Positions 33,842-43,267 of a stretch of DNA of 59,204 bases are shown here, piece by piece (positions within the stretch are counted from its first letter, which is position 1; every line of letters starts with the position of its first letter). The translations under genes and the position numbers were made by a program. This stretch comes from an uncultured Alphaproteobacteria bacterium. Lineage in GTDB: Bacteria; Pseudomonadota; Alphaproteobacteria; Caulobacterales; Caulobacteraceae. Location of the stretch: the NCBI GenBank assembly GCA_903860975.1, contig CAIOSI010000029.1:1-59204 (forward strand), written 5' to 3'. The notes below the pieces were generated by a model. That model worked only from the letters and a program-made list of their open reading frames with translations. It ran no database searches and was not told where the DNA came from.

Positions 33842-34993
33842 CTAACCGTCGACATCGAGCAGCTCGCGTCCGGCATCGCGCAAGTTGTTGCAGCCCGTCA
33901 GGATCATCGCCACCGCCAACTCAGACTTCAGCGTCGCCAGCATCTTGCTCACCTGCGCCTCGCCGCCAGCGCCCAGCGCATAGGCCCATGCGCGCCCGAT
34001 CAGGCAGGCCTTGGCTCCAAGGGCAAGCGCCTTTAGCACGTCCAGGCCCGAGCGGACGCCACCGTCCATATAGACTTCCAGATCCGATCCCACGGCCTGA
34101 GCGATTGCGGGCAGCGCCGAGATTGATGAACGCACCCCGTCCAATTGCCGCCCGCCGTGATTGGACACGATGAGGCCCTGAGCACCGGCTTTCACAGCGT
34201 TCTTGGCGTCGTCGACATCCAAGACGCCCTTGACCACAATCGGCCCGCCCCAGGTCTCGCGCACCCAGTCGATGTCCTTCCAGGTCACCGTCCGGTCGAA
34301 ATTTCGCGCAATCCAGGACAGGAAATCCGTCACACGCCCATGACGCCCCTCGACGGCTGGGGCGACCGATCCCAAAATATGGGGTCGCCCCTTGGCCCAG
34401 ACGTCCCACATCCAGGTTGGATGAGTGATCCCATCCCAGGCCGTCTTGACACCGGAGGATATACCGCTCGCCCCGGTGAAACCCGAACGAACGTCACGGT
34501 AGCGTGCGCCAGGCGTTGGAAGGTCGACCGTAAACACAAGGATCGGACAGCCCAGCGCCTTCACCTGCGCCAAGAGCTCGCGCACATAGCCACGATCCTT
34601 CAGCATGTAGAGCTGGTACCAAGGCGCCACGCCCGCACCGGCCGCAACCTCCTCTGCCCCACAAACGCCCATTGCGGAGAGGCAGAAGGGTAGTCCCGCC
34701 GCCTTGGCCGCTCGCGCCGCCTGAACCTCGCCGCGTCGAGCGTACATGCCGGCCATCCCAACAGGGGCTAGGCCAACTGGCATGGACAGAACTTGGCCAA
34801 GGGTCTCGACGCTCATGTCGAGCTTCGACATATCGCGCATCACCCGCTGACGCAGGGCGATGGCCTCGAAGTCAGCGACATTCCGACCAAGCGTTGCCTC
34901 CGCATAGGAGCCACCGTCGATATATTCGAAGAAAATGTTGGGAAGTCTGCGTCGCGCGAGCTCCCGATAGTCCGAGACCGAAGCTGCTCGCAA
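33842..34993 (-). CDS. FMN-dependent alpha-hydroxyacid oxidase/dehydrogenase (LldD family)
   Basis: A 383-residue TIM-barrel flavoenzyme that oxidises an L-2-hydroxyacid such as lactate, mandelate or glycolate to the oxoacid. Seen are FFEYIDGGSYAEAT at the N-terminus, APVGMAGMYARRGE, YQLYMLKDRGY, the proton-abstracting His in SNHGGRQLDG, and the FMN phosphate site DGGVRSGLDVLKALALGA. TTG 34993 is preferred because GGAGGGG lies five bases upstream and the conserved region starts just after; the frame is open 19 codons further. No membrane segment is obvious. It stands between a hotdog protein and the TonB receptor, all minus strand. Confidence 0.9.
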   Translation of the reverse strand: MRAASVSDYRELARRRLPNIFFEYIDGGSYAEATLGRNVADFEAIALRQRVMRDMSKLDMSVETLGQVLSMPVGLAPVGMAGMYARRGEVQAARAAKAAGLPFCLSAMGVCGAEEVAAGAGVAPWYQLYMLKDRGYVRELLAQVKALGCPILVFTVDLPTPGARYRDVRSGFTGASGISSGVKTAWDGITHPTWMWDVWAKGRPHILGSVAPAVEGRHGRVTDFLSWIARNFDRTVTWKDIDWVRETWGGPIVVKGVLDVDDAKNAVKAGAQGLIVSNHGGRQLDGVRSSISALPAIAQAVGSDLEVYMDGGVRSGLDVLKALALGAKACLIGRAWAYALGAGGEAQVSKMLATLKSELAVAMILTGCNNLRDAGRELLDVDG

Positions 34994-35053
34994 AATGCCC
35001 CTCCCTGATCGTATCGCCGGAGTTGGAGCCCGAAGCGCGGCTCGACGCAAGCA

Positions 35054-35812
35054 TCAGCTGCCAGCAGGCGCCTGGGCGGGCGGAACACCCATGATCCACA
35101 CCTGGTGGCCGCGCGCCAAAAGTTCACCGTCAGCTGTAAAAAGCGCTACGCCCGCAGTCTCTTTCCGACCCTCCCGAACCAAGGGCCAAGCGGTGATGAT
35201 GCAGTCCTCACCGGTCCGCGGCCGTCGGATCACCTCGCCGGTCATTGTTCCTAACAGCGCCCCGTGGCGCCCCTCCTTCGCGACCCAGGCAAAGAAGCCC
35301 GGACAGTCGAGCGCGGCCCAGACCACCTCGGTATGTGTCAGACCATCAGCGTCAGCGAACGCGGGATGTGGCGTCCAAACGCAGGCGACATGGCCGATCG
35401 CCGCACCCTCGATCTGGCCCGCGAAAACCCGCAAACCATCGCCTTCAGCGCGATCGGGGCCGCAGGTGAAACAAATCGGGTGGATTCGGGTCTCATGAGC
35501 AACGTAAGCGGCCATGGCTTGGCGGGCCTGAGAAAGGCTGGGCGGCGGCGGGACCTCAAGTGTAAGCGTTGCGGCATTGCCACGACCAATCAATCCGCCC
35601 TGTTCATCCATGATCAACGCGCCGCCGTCTGCGTCAGCGATGAGCTCAAGATCGATGTCCAGCGGCACACGGGCGCGAAGTACCGCCACCGTCGGTCCTT
35701 CGATGTCCTTGGCCAGGACGCCGCAGACATAGCCGCCATTTCCAGAATTCGGGGGGCCACAGAACTGCTGGGTGATAATGATTTTGGTCAACGGAAATTG
35801 CTCGTGCTTCAA
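35054..35812 (-). CDS. Hotdog-fold hypothetical protein
   Basis: A 252-residue protein beginning near TQQFCGPPNSGNGGYVCG, with a central ICFTCGPDRAEGDGLRVFAG motif and a C-terminal ALFTADGELLARGHQVWI strand pair, typical of uncharacterised double-hotdog proteins near acyl-CoA genes. It may bind or hydrolyse acyl-CoA. The start is a TTG (35812) without a clear ribosome binding site; another TTG at 35791 is possible. The oxidase gene begins 61 bases downstream. Confidence 0.7.
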   Translation of the reverse strand: MKHEQFPLTKIIITQQFCGPPNSGNGGYVCGVLAKDIEGPTVAVLRARVPLDIDLELIADADGGALIMDEQGGLIGRGNAATLTLEVPPPPSLSQARQAMAAYVAHETRIHPICFTCGPDRAEGDGLRVFAGQIEGAAIGHVACVWTPHPAFADADGLTHTEVVWAALDCPGFFAWVAKEGRHGALLGTMTGEVIRRPRTGEDCIITAWPLVREGRKETAGVALFTADGELLARGHQVWIMGVPPAQAPAGS

Positions 35813-35971
35813 AGGATCAAATCAATGATGAAGGCTTTTCCACGGAAGGCGAGGACGACGAAAGCCTAAATCGCTGTCCGCGACATTGGAGCCGGCGACG
35901 GCACGCGCTAGTTTGATCACCAAACTGCCCGCGGGCGGATTCGAACTTGACGACGAACCAGGAGAGATCGG

Positions 35972-36301
35972 GTGACCGAGCGGATGGAACGACCTTGGGC
36001 ACTGATGCGTCACCACGCCGGTTGGGCTGACGTCTTCCACATCGAAACCGAAAGCGCCGACTCCATAACGGGCTTTTATCCTGACCGCGAGACGGTGGGG
36101 CCACCGGTGAGCTATTCGGTGCGCGCCGTGCTCGCCCGCTTCGTGACCCTGGAAGCTGCCCGCGCCGCACGCGAAGGCGCCGTGGCCGAATGGCGCAAGC
36201 ACGACGCCGGGGTTCGCGATGCCGAGGCGACGTTGCGTCAGGCCGAAAAAGCGCGTGAGGACGCTTGGCTGAAGTGCCTAAGAGACGCCGCCGATCGATA
36301 G
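35972..36301 (+). CDS. Small hypothetical protein with helical C-terminus
   Basis: A 109-residue protein from GTG 35972, with AGGAGA eight bases upstream. Residues 1-55 are mixed (SITGFYPDRETVGPPVSYSVR); residues 58-105 are a long charged helix, perhaps a coiled coil (LEAARAAREGAVAEWRKHDAGV-like pattern). No family is recognised. It is divergent from the hotdog gene. The good ribosome binding site and sensible composition argue that it is real. Confidence 0.55.
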   Translation: MTERMERPWALMRHHAGWADVFHIETESADSITGFYPDRETVGPPVSYSVRAVLARFVTLEAARAAREGAVAEWRKHDAGVRDAEATLRQAEKAREDAWLKCLRDAADR

Positions 36302-36749
36302 GCGACGTGCGCCCGCGTTGAACGCGCCTCGGCAAAGGGTGATCGTAGCGAGTGCATGTCGGGTTCGTGATGCTTGTCGTGGCAGGCTTTGTAGGCGCCG
36401 CCCTCCAGGTGCACCTGAGGCTTGAGCCCATGCAGATCTCCGGCCATGGCCAGCTCCACGCGAGCTCGGTCGTTTGCGACTGCAAACCTGTCGCCACCGC
36501 CGAGAACCCGGCCACATCGGTCCGAAGCTCGGCCTTTGCCGCCGTTTGGACCCCGGCTTCTTCCTTCGCAGCTTTGGCTGCCTTTTTCTCAACAGCTTGC
36601 CCCGCACAGCTGGAATTGTTGGCCAAGCGGTCATCAACGAAAGGCAATCTGACCGCGACCGGTGACATAGCCGTCAGCGTCGAGACTGTGCTGGCCTGGC
36701 CGATCGCTCTGCCGCGGGCCCGACGCGCCGAACGGAATTTCGCCGCCGG
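36302..36749. other. 448-base stretch, possible decayed gene on minus strand
   Basis: No intact gene is convincing. On the minus strand one frame reads AVEKKAAKAAKEEAGVQTAA (a Lys/Ala/Glu helix) and, after an apparent shift near 36470, the next reads VELAMAGDLHGLKPQVHLEG followed by a Cys and several His residues. Both stretches have coding-like third positions, which suggests one frameshifted gene, but no known family is matched. A plus-strand frame at 36352-36753 lacks a ribosome binding site. Confidence 0.3.
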
Positions 36750-37334
36750 TTAGTGGGTCACGTCACGTCCCGAGAACGCCGAAAGCGCTGTCGCCGCCAG
36801 AATTCTGAGATCCAAGGCCATGGACATCTGGTCCAAGTACTCGCGGTCCAAGCGCGCCTTCTCACCAACCGGCAATTCGTCGCGGCCGTTGATCTGCGCC
36901 CAGCCAGTAAGGCCTGGGCGAAGGGCGTCGACGCCGGCTTCAGTACGTAACGTCACCAGATCATCTTGATTGAACAACGCAGGCCTTGGCCCGACGAGGC
37001 TCATGTCGCCCTTCAGGACGCTCCACAGTTGCGGCAGTTCGTCCAGGCTCGAGCGCCGTAGAAAACGTCCAAGTCGCGTCACCCATTCTTGAGGATCGCT
37101 CAGCAGATGGGTCGCAACATCCGGCGCGCCGGTTCGCATCGTGCGAAACTTCGGCATGGCGAATATGCGGTTTCTCTGACCAACACGTCGCGACCAATGG
37201 AGGGAGGGCCCAGGGCTCTCAAGCCGCACAGCGATTGCAAGAGCCAACAACAAGGGCGACAGCAGAACCAAGCCCGCAAGACCGCCTGCAATGTCCAAGG
37301 CCCGCTTCAATTCAACACCGCCCTTCGGTCGCAT
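36750..37334 (-). CDS. Undecaprenyl-phosphate sugar phosphotransferase (PglC-like)
   Basis: A 194-residue bacterial sugar transferase of the short type. It has one N-terminal membrane helix ([22 protein letters not shown]) and the full catalytic core: [37 protein letters not shown] and [14 protein letters not shown]. It moves a sugar 1-phosphate from a nucleotide sugar onto undecaprenyl phosphate at the inner membrane, the first step of many surface polysaccharides. No other glycan gene is near. ATG 37334 or GTG 37337 may start it; neither has a strong ribosome binding site. Confidence 0.9.
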   Translation of the reverse strand: MRPKGGVELKRALDIAGGLAGLVLLSPLLLALAIAVRLESPGPSLHWSRRVGQRNRIFAMPKFRTMRTGAPDVATHLLSDPQEWVTRLGRFLRRSSLDELPQLWSVLKGDMSLVGPRPALFNQDDLVTLRTEAGVDALRPGLTGWAQINGRDELPVGEKARLDREYLDQMSMALDLRILAATALSAFSGRDVTH

Positions 37335-37394
37335 CACTTGCGCCCGTTGCGCTTGTAGGCGCAGCTGAAGCCCTACGCCAAGCCAGCCGACCGG

Positions 37395-38030
37395 TCAGCC
37401 CACCTTGGCTGCGGCAGCTTTTTTCTTGGTTTTGGCTGCAGAGGGGCGTGCCGCAACAGCTTCGAGCGCCACATCAACGGCTCGGCTTGCGATTCCAAGA
37501 GGCGTCTCGCCAAGCTCAGCCTCAGCGGCGACAAGCTTGGGCGCGAGCGGGGGTTCAACGATCGCTTCTGCGGTCAGAGGGTCGTGCGTCGCGTTCGAGG
37601 CGAGCGGCTCTGACGCAACAGTGGTTTCGACGACAGCGTCTGCGACTGGCTCCAAGAAGGGTTCGCAAGCAGCCTCGACGACAGTTTCTGCGACCTGCTC
37701 GGCTGTCGCTGGTGAAACGCGTTCGGCGGCCGGTTCAGCGGCCGCGCCGACCATGAGTTCAGGCGCAGCTTTGGCCAGGGCCTCTCCTCCCTCGGCCATA
37801 GGCGAGGAAATTGCGTCGACTTCGGTATCGACCACCGCCACGGTCTTGGTCGTTGCGCCGAACAAAGCCTCCAGGTTCTGCGGCTGGACCCAGCGGGTCA
37901 TCCACCACCAGGTCGCCCCGGTGACGGCGGCTCCGGCGAAAAGGCCCCAAAGCGGCGAGGTCAGCCCGAGCGGAAGACGCAGGAGGCTTTCCGGCTTCGC
38001 AAGCGTCTCGTGATCAGAGGCATGGGACAT
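37395..38030 (-). CDS. Ala/Glu-rich protein with one membrane helix
   Basis: A 211-residue protein. ATG 38030 has AAGGAGA five bases upstream. Residues 22-45 (LGLTSPLWGLFAGAAVTGATWWWMTRWV) form one membrane segment; 80-190 are rich in Ala, Glu, Val and Pro with low complexity; the end is KTKKKAAAAK, basic as in DNA- or polyanion-binding tails. Composition slightly recalls phasin-like proteins, but the membrane helix argues against that. Function unknown. It lies upstream of the sugar transferase on the same strand, 60 bases apart. Confidence 0.65.
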   Translation of the reverse strand: MSHASDHETLAKPESLLRLPLGLTSPLWGLFAGAAVTGATWWWMTRWVQPQNLEALFGATTKTVAVVDTEVDAISSPMAEGGEALAKAAPELMVGAAAEPAAERVSPATAEQVAETVVEAACEPFLEPVADAVVETTVASEPLASNATHDPLTAEAIVEPPLAPKLVAAEAELGETPLGIASRAVDVALEAVAARPSAAKTKKKAAAAKVG

Positions 38031-38148
38031 GACGGTCTCCTTGAATTTTGTGCAACGCAGCGTAACACGCAATCCGATCTCGCAAGTGCGAAATATCCGT
38101 GAAGAACGAAACCCCGCGTCGGCGCATTTCTTCCAGGCACCAGACCGC

Positions 38149-38970
38149 CTAAAGCGCGTAGATCCGGCTTGAGCCACCCTGCCCTAAGGTCGTCGCAGTC
38201 CATTCGCTTATTGCCTTCAGAGGCTCCGCCATATCCACCGTCGTGCCCATTAGAACCAGCGCGCAGCCGTTCATTTTCAATGGATCCGTGAGCGGCCGCA
38301 TTCGCGTCTCGGCCACCAGCAGGGGGGCGACAATCTCTTCCTCCAGATCGCGTAAGAATCCGTCGAAGGTCTCCAGGTCCTTGAGCGGCAACCAGACCAG
38401 CGCCATGGCGTTCCGATTGCGCCGTCCCAGCGCCGCCAGGGTCTGGACGATGCGCGGATAATCGTTCGCACGCTCGAAAGGAGGGTCAATCAGCACCAGC
38501 ACGCGGCCGGTGGCTGGTGTCTGGTCCATCGCGGCCTCATAGCCGTCAGCGCATAGCGTTCGGACACCGCGCCGCGCCTTCATCAGCTCACGTAGGGCCA
38601 CATGCTCTTCTGATCGCAACTCGCAGGCCAGGTAGCTGTCCCCTGGCCTCAGAGCTTCGGCGATCAGCCAGGGCGATCCAGGATAGCGACGCGCTGGGCC
38701 ACCATTGTTGAGCTTGCGGACGGCAGCGGTGAGTGCGGCGAACTCGGCGGGGACGTCTGACGCCTCGATCAGGCGGGCAATCCCAGCCGCCGCTTCACCA
38801 GACTTTTTTGCCTCGACGCCCGCCAGATCGTAGACGCCGCGCCCGGCGTGGGTGTCGATCACGCTCAACGGCCCCGCGTAGGCCTCAAGACGCCGAAGCA
38901 GTTGCAACAACGTCGCGTGTTTCACCAGGTCGGCGAAGTTCCCGGCGTGGAAGGCGTGGCGATAGTTCAA
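38149..38970 (-). CDS. rlmJ: 23S rRNA (adenine-2030-N6)-methyltransferase
   Basis: A 273-residue RlmJ, which methylates A2030 of 23S rRNA. The N-terminus NYRHAFHAGNFADLVKHATL is diagnostic; DTHAGRGVYDL is the SAM-binding motif and LIDPPFE the catalytic DPPF motif. TTG 38970 is chosen because it falls exactly at the conserved start, with AGGG nine bases upstream. It is a single gene. Confidence 0.95.
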   Translation of the reverse strand: MNYRHAFHAGNFADLVKHATLLQLLRRLEAYAGPLSVIDTHAGRGVYDLAGVEAKKSGEAAAGIARLIEASDVPAEFAALTAAVRKLNNGGPARRYPGSPWLIAEALRPGDSYLACELRSEEHVALRELMKARRGVRTLCADGYEAAMDQTPATGRVLVLIDPPFERANDYPRIVQTLAALGRRNRNAMALVWLPLKDLETFDGFLRDLEEEIVAPLLVAETRMRPLTDPLKMNGCALVLMGTTVDMAEPLKAISEWTATTLGQGGSSRIYAL

Positions 38971-39137
38971 GGCAAGGGCCCTAGTCGATTGCGGGAACGA
39001 GAGTGCGCATACCACGGCGGCTGCGTGTCTTGGGAGGCGCTGCATAAGCTGGCGACTAGCCTTCCGTAAGGTCCATCGCTCCCGCCAAAGCCAAACTGCC
39101 CGCGCGCAGAAACCAGGCCTATCCCGGAGGACCTCCC

Positions 39138-39525
39138 ATATTTCCCCAGCGGTTGTGCTTCGGTGCCTTCATCGCGCCGTTCCATCCGATCGACGACAAT
39201 CCCACGCTGGCAATCCAAAGGGACCTGCAACCTCTGGAACGAATGGATCGGCTGGGTTTCGACGAGGCCTGGATCGGGGAGCATCATTCCGCAGCCTACG
39301 AGCTGACCGCCAGTCCGCAGGTGTTCATTGCCGCAGCGGCCGAGCGGACAAAGCCTATCGGTCTTGGCGCCGACGTTTCGTCCTTACCCTATCCTCATCC
39401 CTTCATGCTGGCAGACCGGATCAACCCGCAGATGATGGAAAAAGGCGCAGTTAACACCCGTCCAGAGATCGTCTCCATGATCACATGGTGTGGCCGCGCG
39501 GCCTTCAAAGTCAGACTAACGTCGA
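39138..39525 (+). pseudogene. Luciferase-like flavin monooxygenase, truncated
   Basis: The frame reads FGAFIAPFHPIDDNPTLAIQ, then RLGFDEAWIGEHHSAAYELT and HPFMLADRIN, the N-terminal 90 residues of an LLM-class monooxygenase (bacterial luciferase fold). After ADRIN the family sequence stops and unrelated codons run into the neighbouring TonB receptor gene. Upstream, GGAGGA stands six bases before an ATA (39138-39140) exactly where an ATG would be expected. So both the start and about three quarters of the gene are lost. Confidence 0.75.
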
Positions 39526-41538
39526 CTAGCGCCGGTAGGAGAAGCCGATGCGGAATGTTCGCGGCTCGGAGTAGCTGTCTACGAAATCAGCCGTCTTACC
39601 GGTCGAGATCTTAGCGTCGGCAAGGTTATCGACACCGACATAGACCTCCTTGCCAGGCCCCAGGTTCCAGGCGCCGCGCGCGTTCAACTCCGCGCCGGGC
39701 GCGATCCGGCGGAGGTTCTGGTCGTCGTCATACTGGGTCGAGACATAACGAAGGTTGCTGGAGAGCGTCAGTTTCTCCATCGCGTGCCAATCGACTCCCG
39801 CAGTCACGGTCAACTCGGGCGTCTGGGCCGGGCGCCGGCCCGTCAGCTGCCGGGCGGTGGAACCACCCTCCACACGCGCGTGGGTGTAGGCAAAGGCCGT
39901 GCGCCAGCCAAGCGATGTGGCGATGTTGCCATTGGCGTCAGCCTCCACGCCCCAGGCGTCGATCTCACCGGCGTTCTGCCGTTGGCGCAGCGTGCCTCCG
40001 GCAGGAATGAACCCTGCGATGGGCAAGACCGCGAGGGTTCCCGGGCCAACCCCGATCGTGACGTTGGTCACCGGATCCTTCAGCTGATTATAGAACACCG
40101 TGGTCTGCCAATTGAACGGCAGGTCACCGCCAATACCCGCCTCGATTCCGTAGAGCTTTTCGGGCCGCAACAGGGCATTGGCTTCAGTGACGTCATTGCC
40201 CACCCGGAACGGGCGATAGAGCTCATTCAGGGTCGGTGCCCTGAACCCGCCATAGGCAGCGGTGCGCAACCAGACGTCCCGATCCACTGAATAGCGCGCG
40301 CCAACTCGCGCGGTCGGTACGGTCCCCGAGGCGTTAGGCGACGGAGAATTCAGGCTTGTGACGCCGGTCGCCAGCACGAATTCATGGCGGCGTGCATCGG
40401 TGGATTGCCACTTATCAATGCGCGCGCCGCCGGTGACCAGCCAGGGGCCCTGATCATAGGCGCTCTCCAGGTAGCCGCCGCCCACGAAGGTCTGTCCGCC
40501 GGCGTCGCGGCCCATGGTGTAGGCGCCGTTGACGACCTTGAACTGCTCATGATCCGTACCCGCAGCCCAGCGTCCATCGGCACCGATCTCCCAGGTCGCC
40601 ACACCCCAATGGCCCTGCAGCGCTGCGTTCAGGCCGTAACCTTGCGCAGGCGTCGAGAACTCATTGTTGGCAGGCGTCGTCGTGGCGCGGCCTGTCGCGA
40701 CGGCGACAGAGGTGTTCAAAAGATCGCTGCTGCGGGCCCAGGCCTGTAGCCTCCAACCCCCGACTCCGCCACTCGTGGGTTGCGCCAGGGTTACGGTTTC
40801 AGCAGTCCCCTTGGCGATCGAGCGCGCACCAAGCAAGCCAGATCCGCGCCGCTCCTCAAAAGCTTCCACTCGAGCCGCCGCCTGCACCCCGTCGAAATTG
40901 TGCTGAACGCGAAGCGAGGCGTTGGAGTCTTCCAGGGTAAGCGGCGTGTCGGCCGCCCCGGCGATCTTGCCGCGAACGGGCGTGTAGCCGTCCGTGCTCT
41001 CGCCCGCAGCGGTGATCAAAATATCTGGTGTTCCACCCGAGACCGCGGCCCGATAGCTGCTGCGCTCTCCGGCTGAAATGTCGAACCCGCCCAATCCGTC
41101 GCGCCCGGCCCGCTCCTGCAGGGCGATCACGCCGGTCAACGCGCCTGCGCCATAAGGCCCCGCGCCGGCGCCGCGGACAATGTTAGCGCCCTCGATCCCT
41201 TCAGATGGAAGCGCGGTCCAGATCACCCAGCCGCCGAACGGATCGTTCACAGGTGCGCCATCAAGGGTGACTAAAGCTCGCCCAGCGCCGGAACCCGCAA
41301 TGGCTCTGAGCGACACGCCCTGGGTGGTTGGGTTCGCCGACAGAGAGGTTGTGCGGCGAAACAGCGACACACCTGGCGCGCTTTCCAGCGCCTGATCCAG
41401 ACGTGGGGTTTGTTTAAGAATCTCAGCGCCCACCTGCACGGCGCTAAACGCCGCCTCGCCGCCCAGGGGTGCCAATCTCGGCGGATAGACGACAACGACT
41501 TCGACCGTTGCGATCGGTGGGGGCTCAGAGCCGGTCAT
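39526..41538 (-). CDS. TonB-dependent receptor, BtuB-like, lacking a signal peptide
   Basis: A 670-residue receptor with a TonB box (VEVVVVYP, near 12-19), plug LKQTPRLDQALESAPGVSLF, and a barrel that ends FRIGFSYRR. RAPTLNELYRPFRVGNDVTEANALLRPE is the well-conserved vitamin B12/siderophore-type segment. The start ATG 41538 has AGGGA nine bases upstream, but the residues before the TonB box (MTGSEPPPIAT) contain no signal peptide, and the upstream frame runs into a stop without one. Either the true leader is lost or export does not occur. It is divergent from an SDR gene. Confidence 0.82.
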   Translation of the reverse strand: MTGSEPPPIATVEVVVVYPPRLAPLGGEAAFSAVQVGAEILKQTPRLDQALESAPGVSLFRRTTSLSANPTTQGVSLRAIAGSGAGRALVTLDGAPVNDPFGGWVIWTALPSEGIEGANIVRGAGAGPYGAGALTGVIALQERAGRDGLGGFDISAGERSSYRAAVSGGTPDILITAAGESTDGYTPVRGKIAGAADTPLTLEDSNASLRVQHNFDGVQAAARVEAFEERRGSGLLGARSIAKGTAETVTLAQPTSGGVGGWRLQAWARSSDLLNTSVAVATGRATTTPANNEFSTPAQGYGLNAALQGHWGVATWEIGADGRWAAGTDHEQFKVVNGAYTMGRDAGGQTFVGGGYLESAYDQGPWLVTGGARIDKWQSTDARRHEFVLATGVTSLNSPSPNASGTVPTARVGARYSVDRDVWLRTAAYGGFRAPTLNELYRPFRVGNDVTEANALLRPEKLYGIEAGIGGDLPFNWQTTVFYNQLKDPVTNVTIGVGPGTLAVLPIAGFIPAGGTLRQRQNAGEIDAWGVEADANGNIATSLGWRTAFAYTHARVEGGSTARQLTGRRPAQTPELTVTAGVDWHAMEKLTLSSNLRYVSTQYDDDQNLRRIAPGAELNARGAWNLGPGKEVYVGVDNLADAKISTGKTADFVDSYSEPRTFRIGFSYRR

Positions 41539-41601
41539 TTTGGTTTTTCCCTGGCTCGCGAAACATTTTGTCTTAGCCGGTGTTAGGGCTATCCAGCTGA
41601 G

Positions 41602-42363
41602 ATGCGAAGCGCAACAACCAAGGTCGCCATTGTCACCGGTGCGGGCAGCGGGATCGGCCGGGCTGTGTCCTTGACGCTACTGAAGGCTGGCTGGTCGGTC
41701 GCGCTGGCGGGGCGGAGGGCTTCTCTTCTGGAGGAGACCGCAGCGCTGGCCGGTGACGCCCAGGCGAATTCCCTACCTCACGTCACAGATATCGCCGATC
41801 CGGCCTCGGTTGCGTCGCTTTTCGCAACGCTCAAGGCACGCTTCGCTCGCCTAGACCTGCTATTTAACAATGCCGGGACCGGGGCGGCGCCTGTGCCGCT
41901 GGAAGACCTGTCGCTCGAACACTGGAAGCGGGTTGTGGATATCAACCTGACCGGGGCATTCCTTTGCACTCAAGGCGCGTTTCGGCTGATGAAAGATCAA
42001 GACCCGCGTGGCGGTCGAATCATCAACAACGGCTCGATCTCGGCGCATGTCCCTCGCCCGCGCTCGATCGCTTACACCGCCACCAAGCACGCCATCACGG
42101 GGCTCACCCGATCGACCTCACTTGATGGACGAGCCTATGGCATTGCTTGTGGTCAAATCGACATCGGAAATGCCGGCACCGAGATGACGCGCGCCATGAG
42201 CAAGGGCGTCATTCAGGCCGACGGCTCTGTGGCCGCCGAGCCGCTCATGGATGTGTCTGCCGTCGCTGACGCCGTGCTCTACATGGCTGGACTGCCCCTA
42301 GAGGCCAACGTCCAATTCATGACGGTGCTAGCCTCCGACATGCCGTTTATCGGGCGCGGCTGA
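41602..42363 (+). CDS. SDR family oxidoreductase
   Basis: A 253-residue classical SDR with TGAGSGIG (12-19), NNAG (89-92), catalytic Ser145 ([11 protein letters not shown]), Tyr158 and Lys162. The C-terminus departs slightly from the usual VDGG ending ([12 protein letters not shown]), which resembles SDRs of an uncharacterised alphaproteobacterial group. It is divergent from the TonB receptor, 63 bases apart. Confidence 0.88.
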   Translation: MRSATTKVAIVTGAGSGIGRAVSLTLLKAGWSVALAGRRASLLEETAALAGDAQANSLPHVTDIADPASVASLFATLKARFARLDLLFNNAGTGAAPVPLEDLSLEHWKRVVDINLTGAFLCTQGAFRLMKDQDPRGGRIINNGSISAHVPRPRSIAYTATKHAITGLTRSTSLDGRAYGIACGQIDIGNAGTEMTRAMSKGVIQADGSVAAEPLMDVSAVADAVLYMAGLPLEANVQFMTVLASDMPFIGRG

Positions 42364-42369
42364 AACGCT

Positions 42370-42384
42370 ATGCGCCGTGCGCAT
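42370..42384. terminator. Short hairpin between convergent genes
   Basis: ATGCGC / GCGCAT with loop CGT lies seven bases after the SDR stop codon and 50 before the convergent crotonase stop. It has no T-run; it may serve both strands. Confidence 0.3.
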
Positions 42385-42433
42385 GACCTTGGCGAACTCT
42401 GAGCTGAGCCTCCGACCCGCACAGCTATAGAGC

Positions 42434-43249
42434 CTAGTCGGCGAACTGCGGGCTTCTCTTTTGCAGGTTCGCCATCACAGCCTCGACCTGGTTGGCAGAG
42501 CCAATCAATGCGCTCTGCTCCTTGCTCTCGGCCATGAGGATTGCAGGCTGATCGGCCTCACCCATCAGGTTGAGCAGCCGCTTTCCAGCGCGGATGGCAT
42601 GCGGGTTCCTGCCGGCGATTTCGGCGGCAAGGGCGAGTGCCTCGGCTCGGGGGTCTGAGCACACGCGGGTTGCTAAACCCATGGTGACGGCCTCCTCACC
42701 GGAGAAAATTCGGCCCGTGTAGGTCAGCTCGCGGGCCACGTCGTCGCGCACCAGTCCGCGCATCAGCACCATGCCCGCCATATCCGGGACGAGGCCCCAC
42801 TTGATTTCCAACACGGCAAGCTTGGCGTCTGGCGCCACGAATCTGAGGTCCGCGCCAAGCATCAGCTGGAATCCTCCCCCGAACGCCACGCCATGCACTG
42901 CGGCAATCACCGGAACAGGAATCTCGCGCCAAACCATGCACGCATGTTGGGCCCGATTGGCGCCGCCCTGCGTGCGCTTCGGCGTCAAGAGCGCTGCGCT
43001 CGTATCGCGATTTCCAGCGCGTCCACCCGATGCCATGGCTTCAAAGCTGCCCATGTCCAGGCCGGCGCAAAAGGCTCGCCCCTCGCCGGAAAGCACAACC
43101 GCGCGCAGACCGGTTTCCGTTTTCAGCCGCTCGCCGGCCTCGATCAAGGCCGAGAACATGGCGTCATCAAGCGCGTTCATCTTTTCGACCCGGACGAGTC
43201 GTACGTCGGCGACGCCGTCCTTGATCTCCACCGTCACGCGATCGTTCAT
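42434..43249 (-). CDS. Crotonase/enoyl-CoA hydratase family protein
   Basis: A 271-residue crotonase with oxyanion-hole loops GRAFCAGLDMGSF and HGVAFGGGFQLMLGAD, and EIKWGLVPDMAG, where the Asp of GLVPD is at the place used by isomerase-type members. It may be a dienoyl- or enoyl-CoA isomerase rather than a hydratase. It follows the extended GST gene after 18 bases and is last of the epoxide hydrolase/GST operon. Confidence 0.87.
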   Translation of the reverse strand: MNDRVTVEIKDGVADVRLVRVEKMNALDDAMFSALIEAGERLKTETGLRAVVLSGEGRAFCAGLDMGSFEAMASGGRAGNRDTSAALLTPKRTQGGANRAQHACMVWREIPVPVIAAVHGVAFGGGFQLMLGADLRFVAPDAKLAVLEIKWGLVPDMAGMVLMRGLVRDDVARELTYTGRIFSGEEAVTMGLATRVCSDPRAEALALAAEIAGRNPHAIRAGKRLLNLMGEADQPAILMAESKEQSALIGSANQVEAVMANLQKRSPQFAD

Positions 43250-43267
43250 CGAAACCTCCTTCAGACC

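Noticed and set aside
36352..36753. 133-codon plus-strand frame with hydrophobic start
   Set aside because: No ribosome binding site, and the opposite strand shows more coding-like segments; left as an uncertain stretch.
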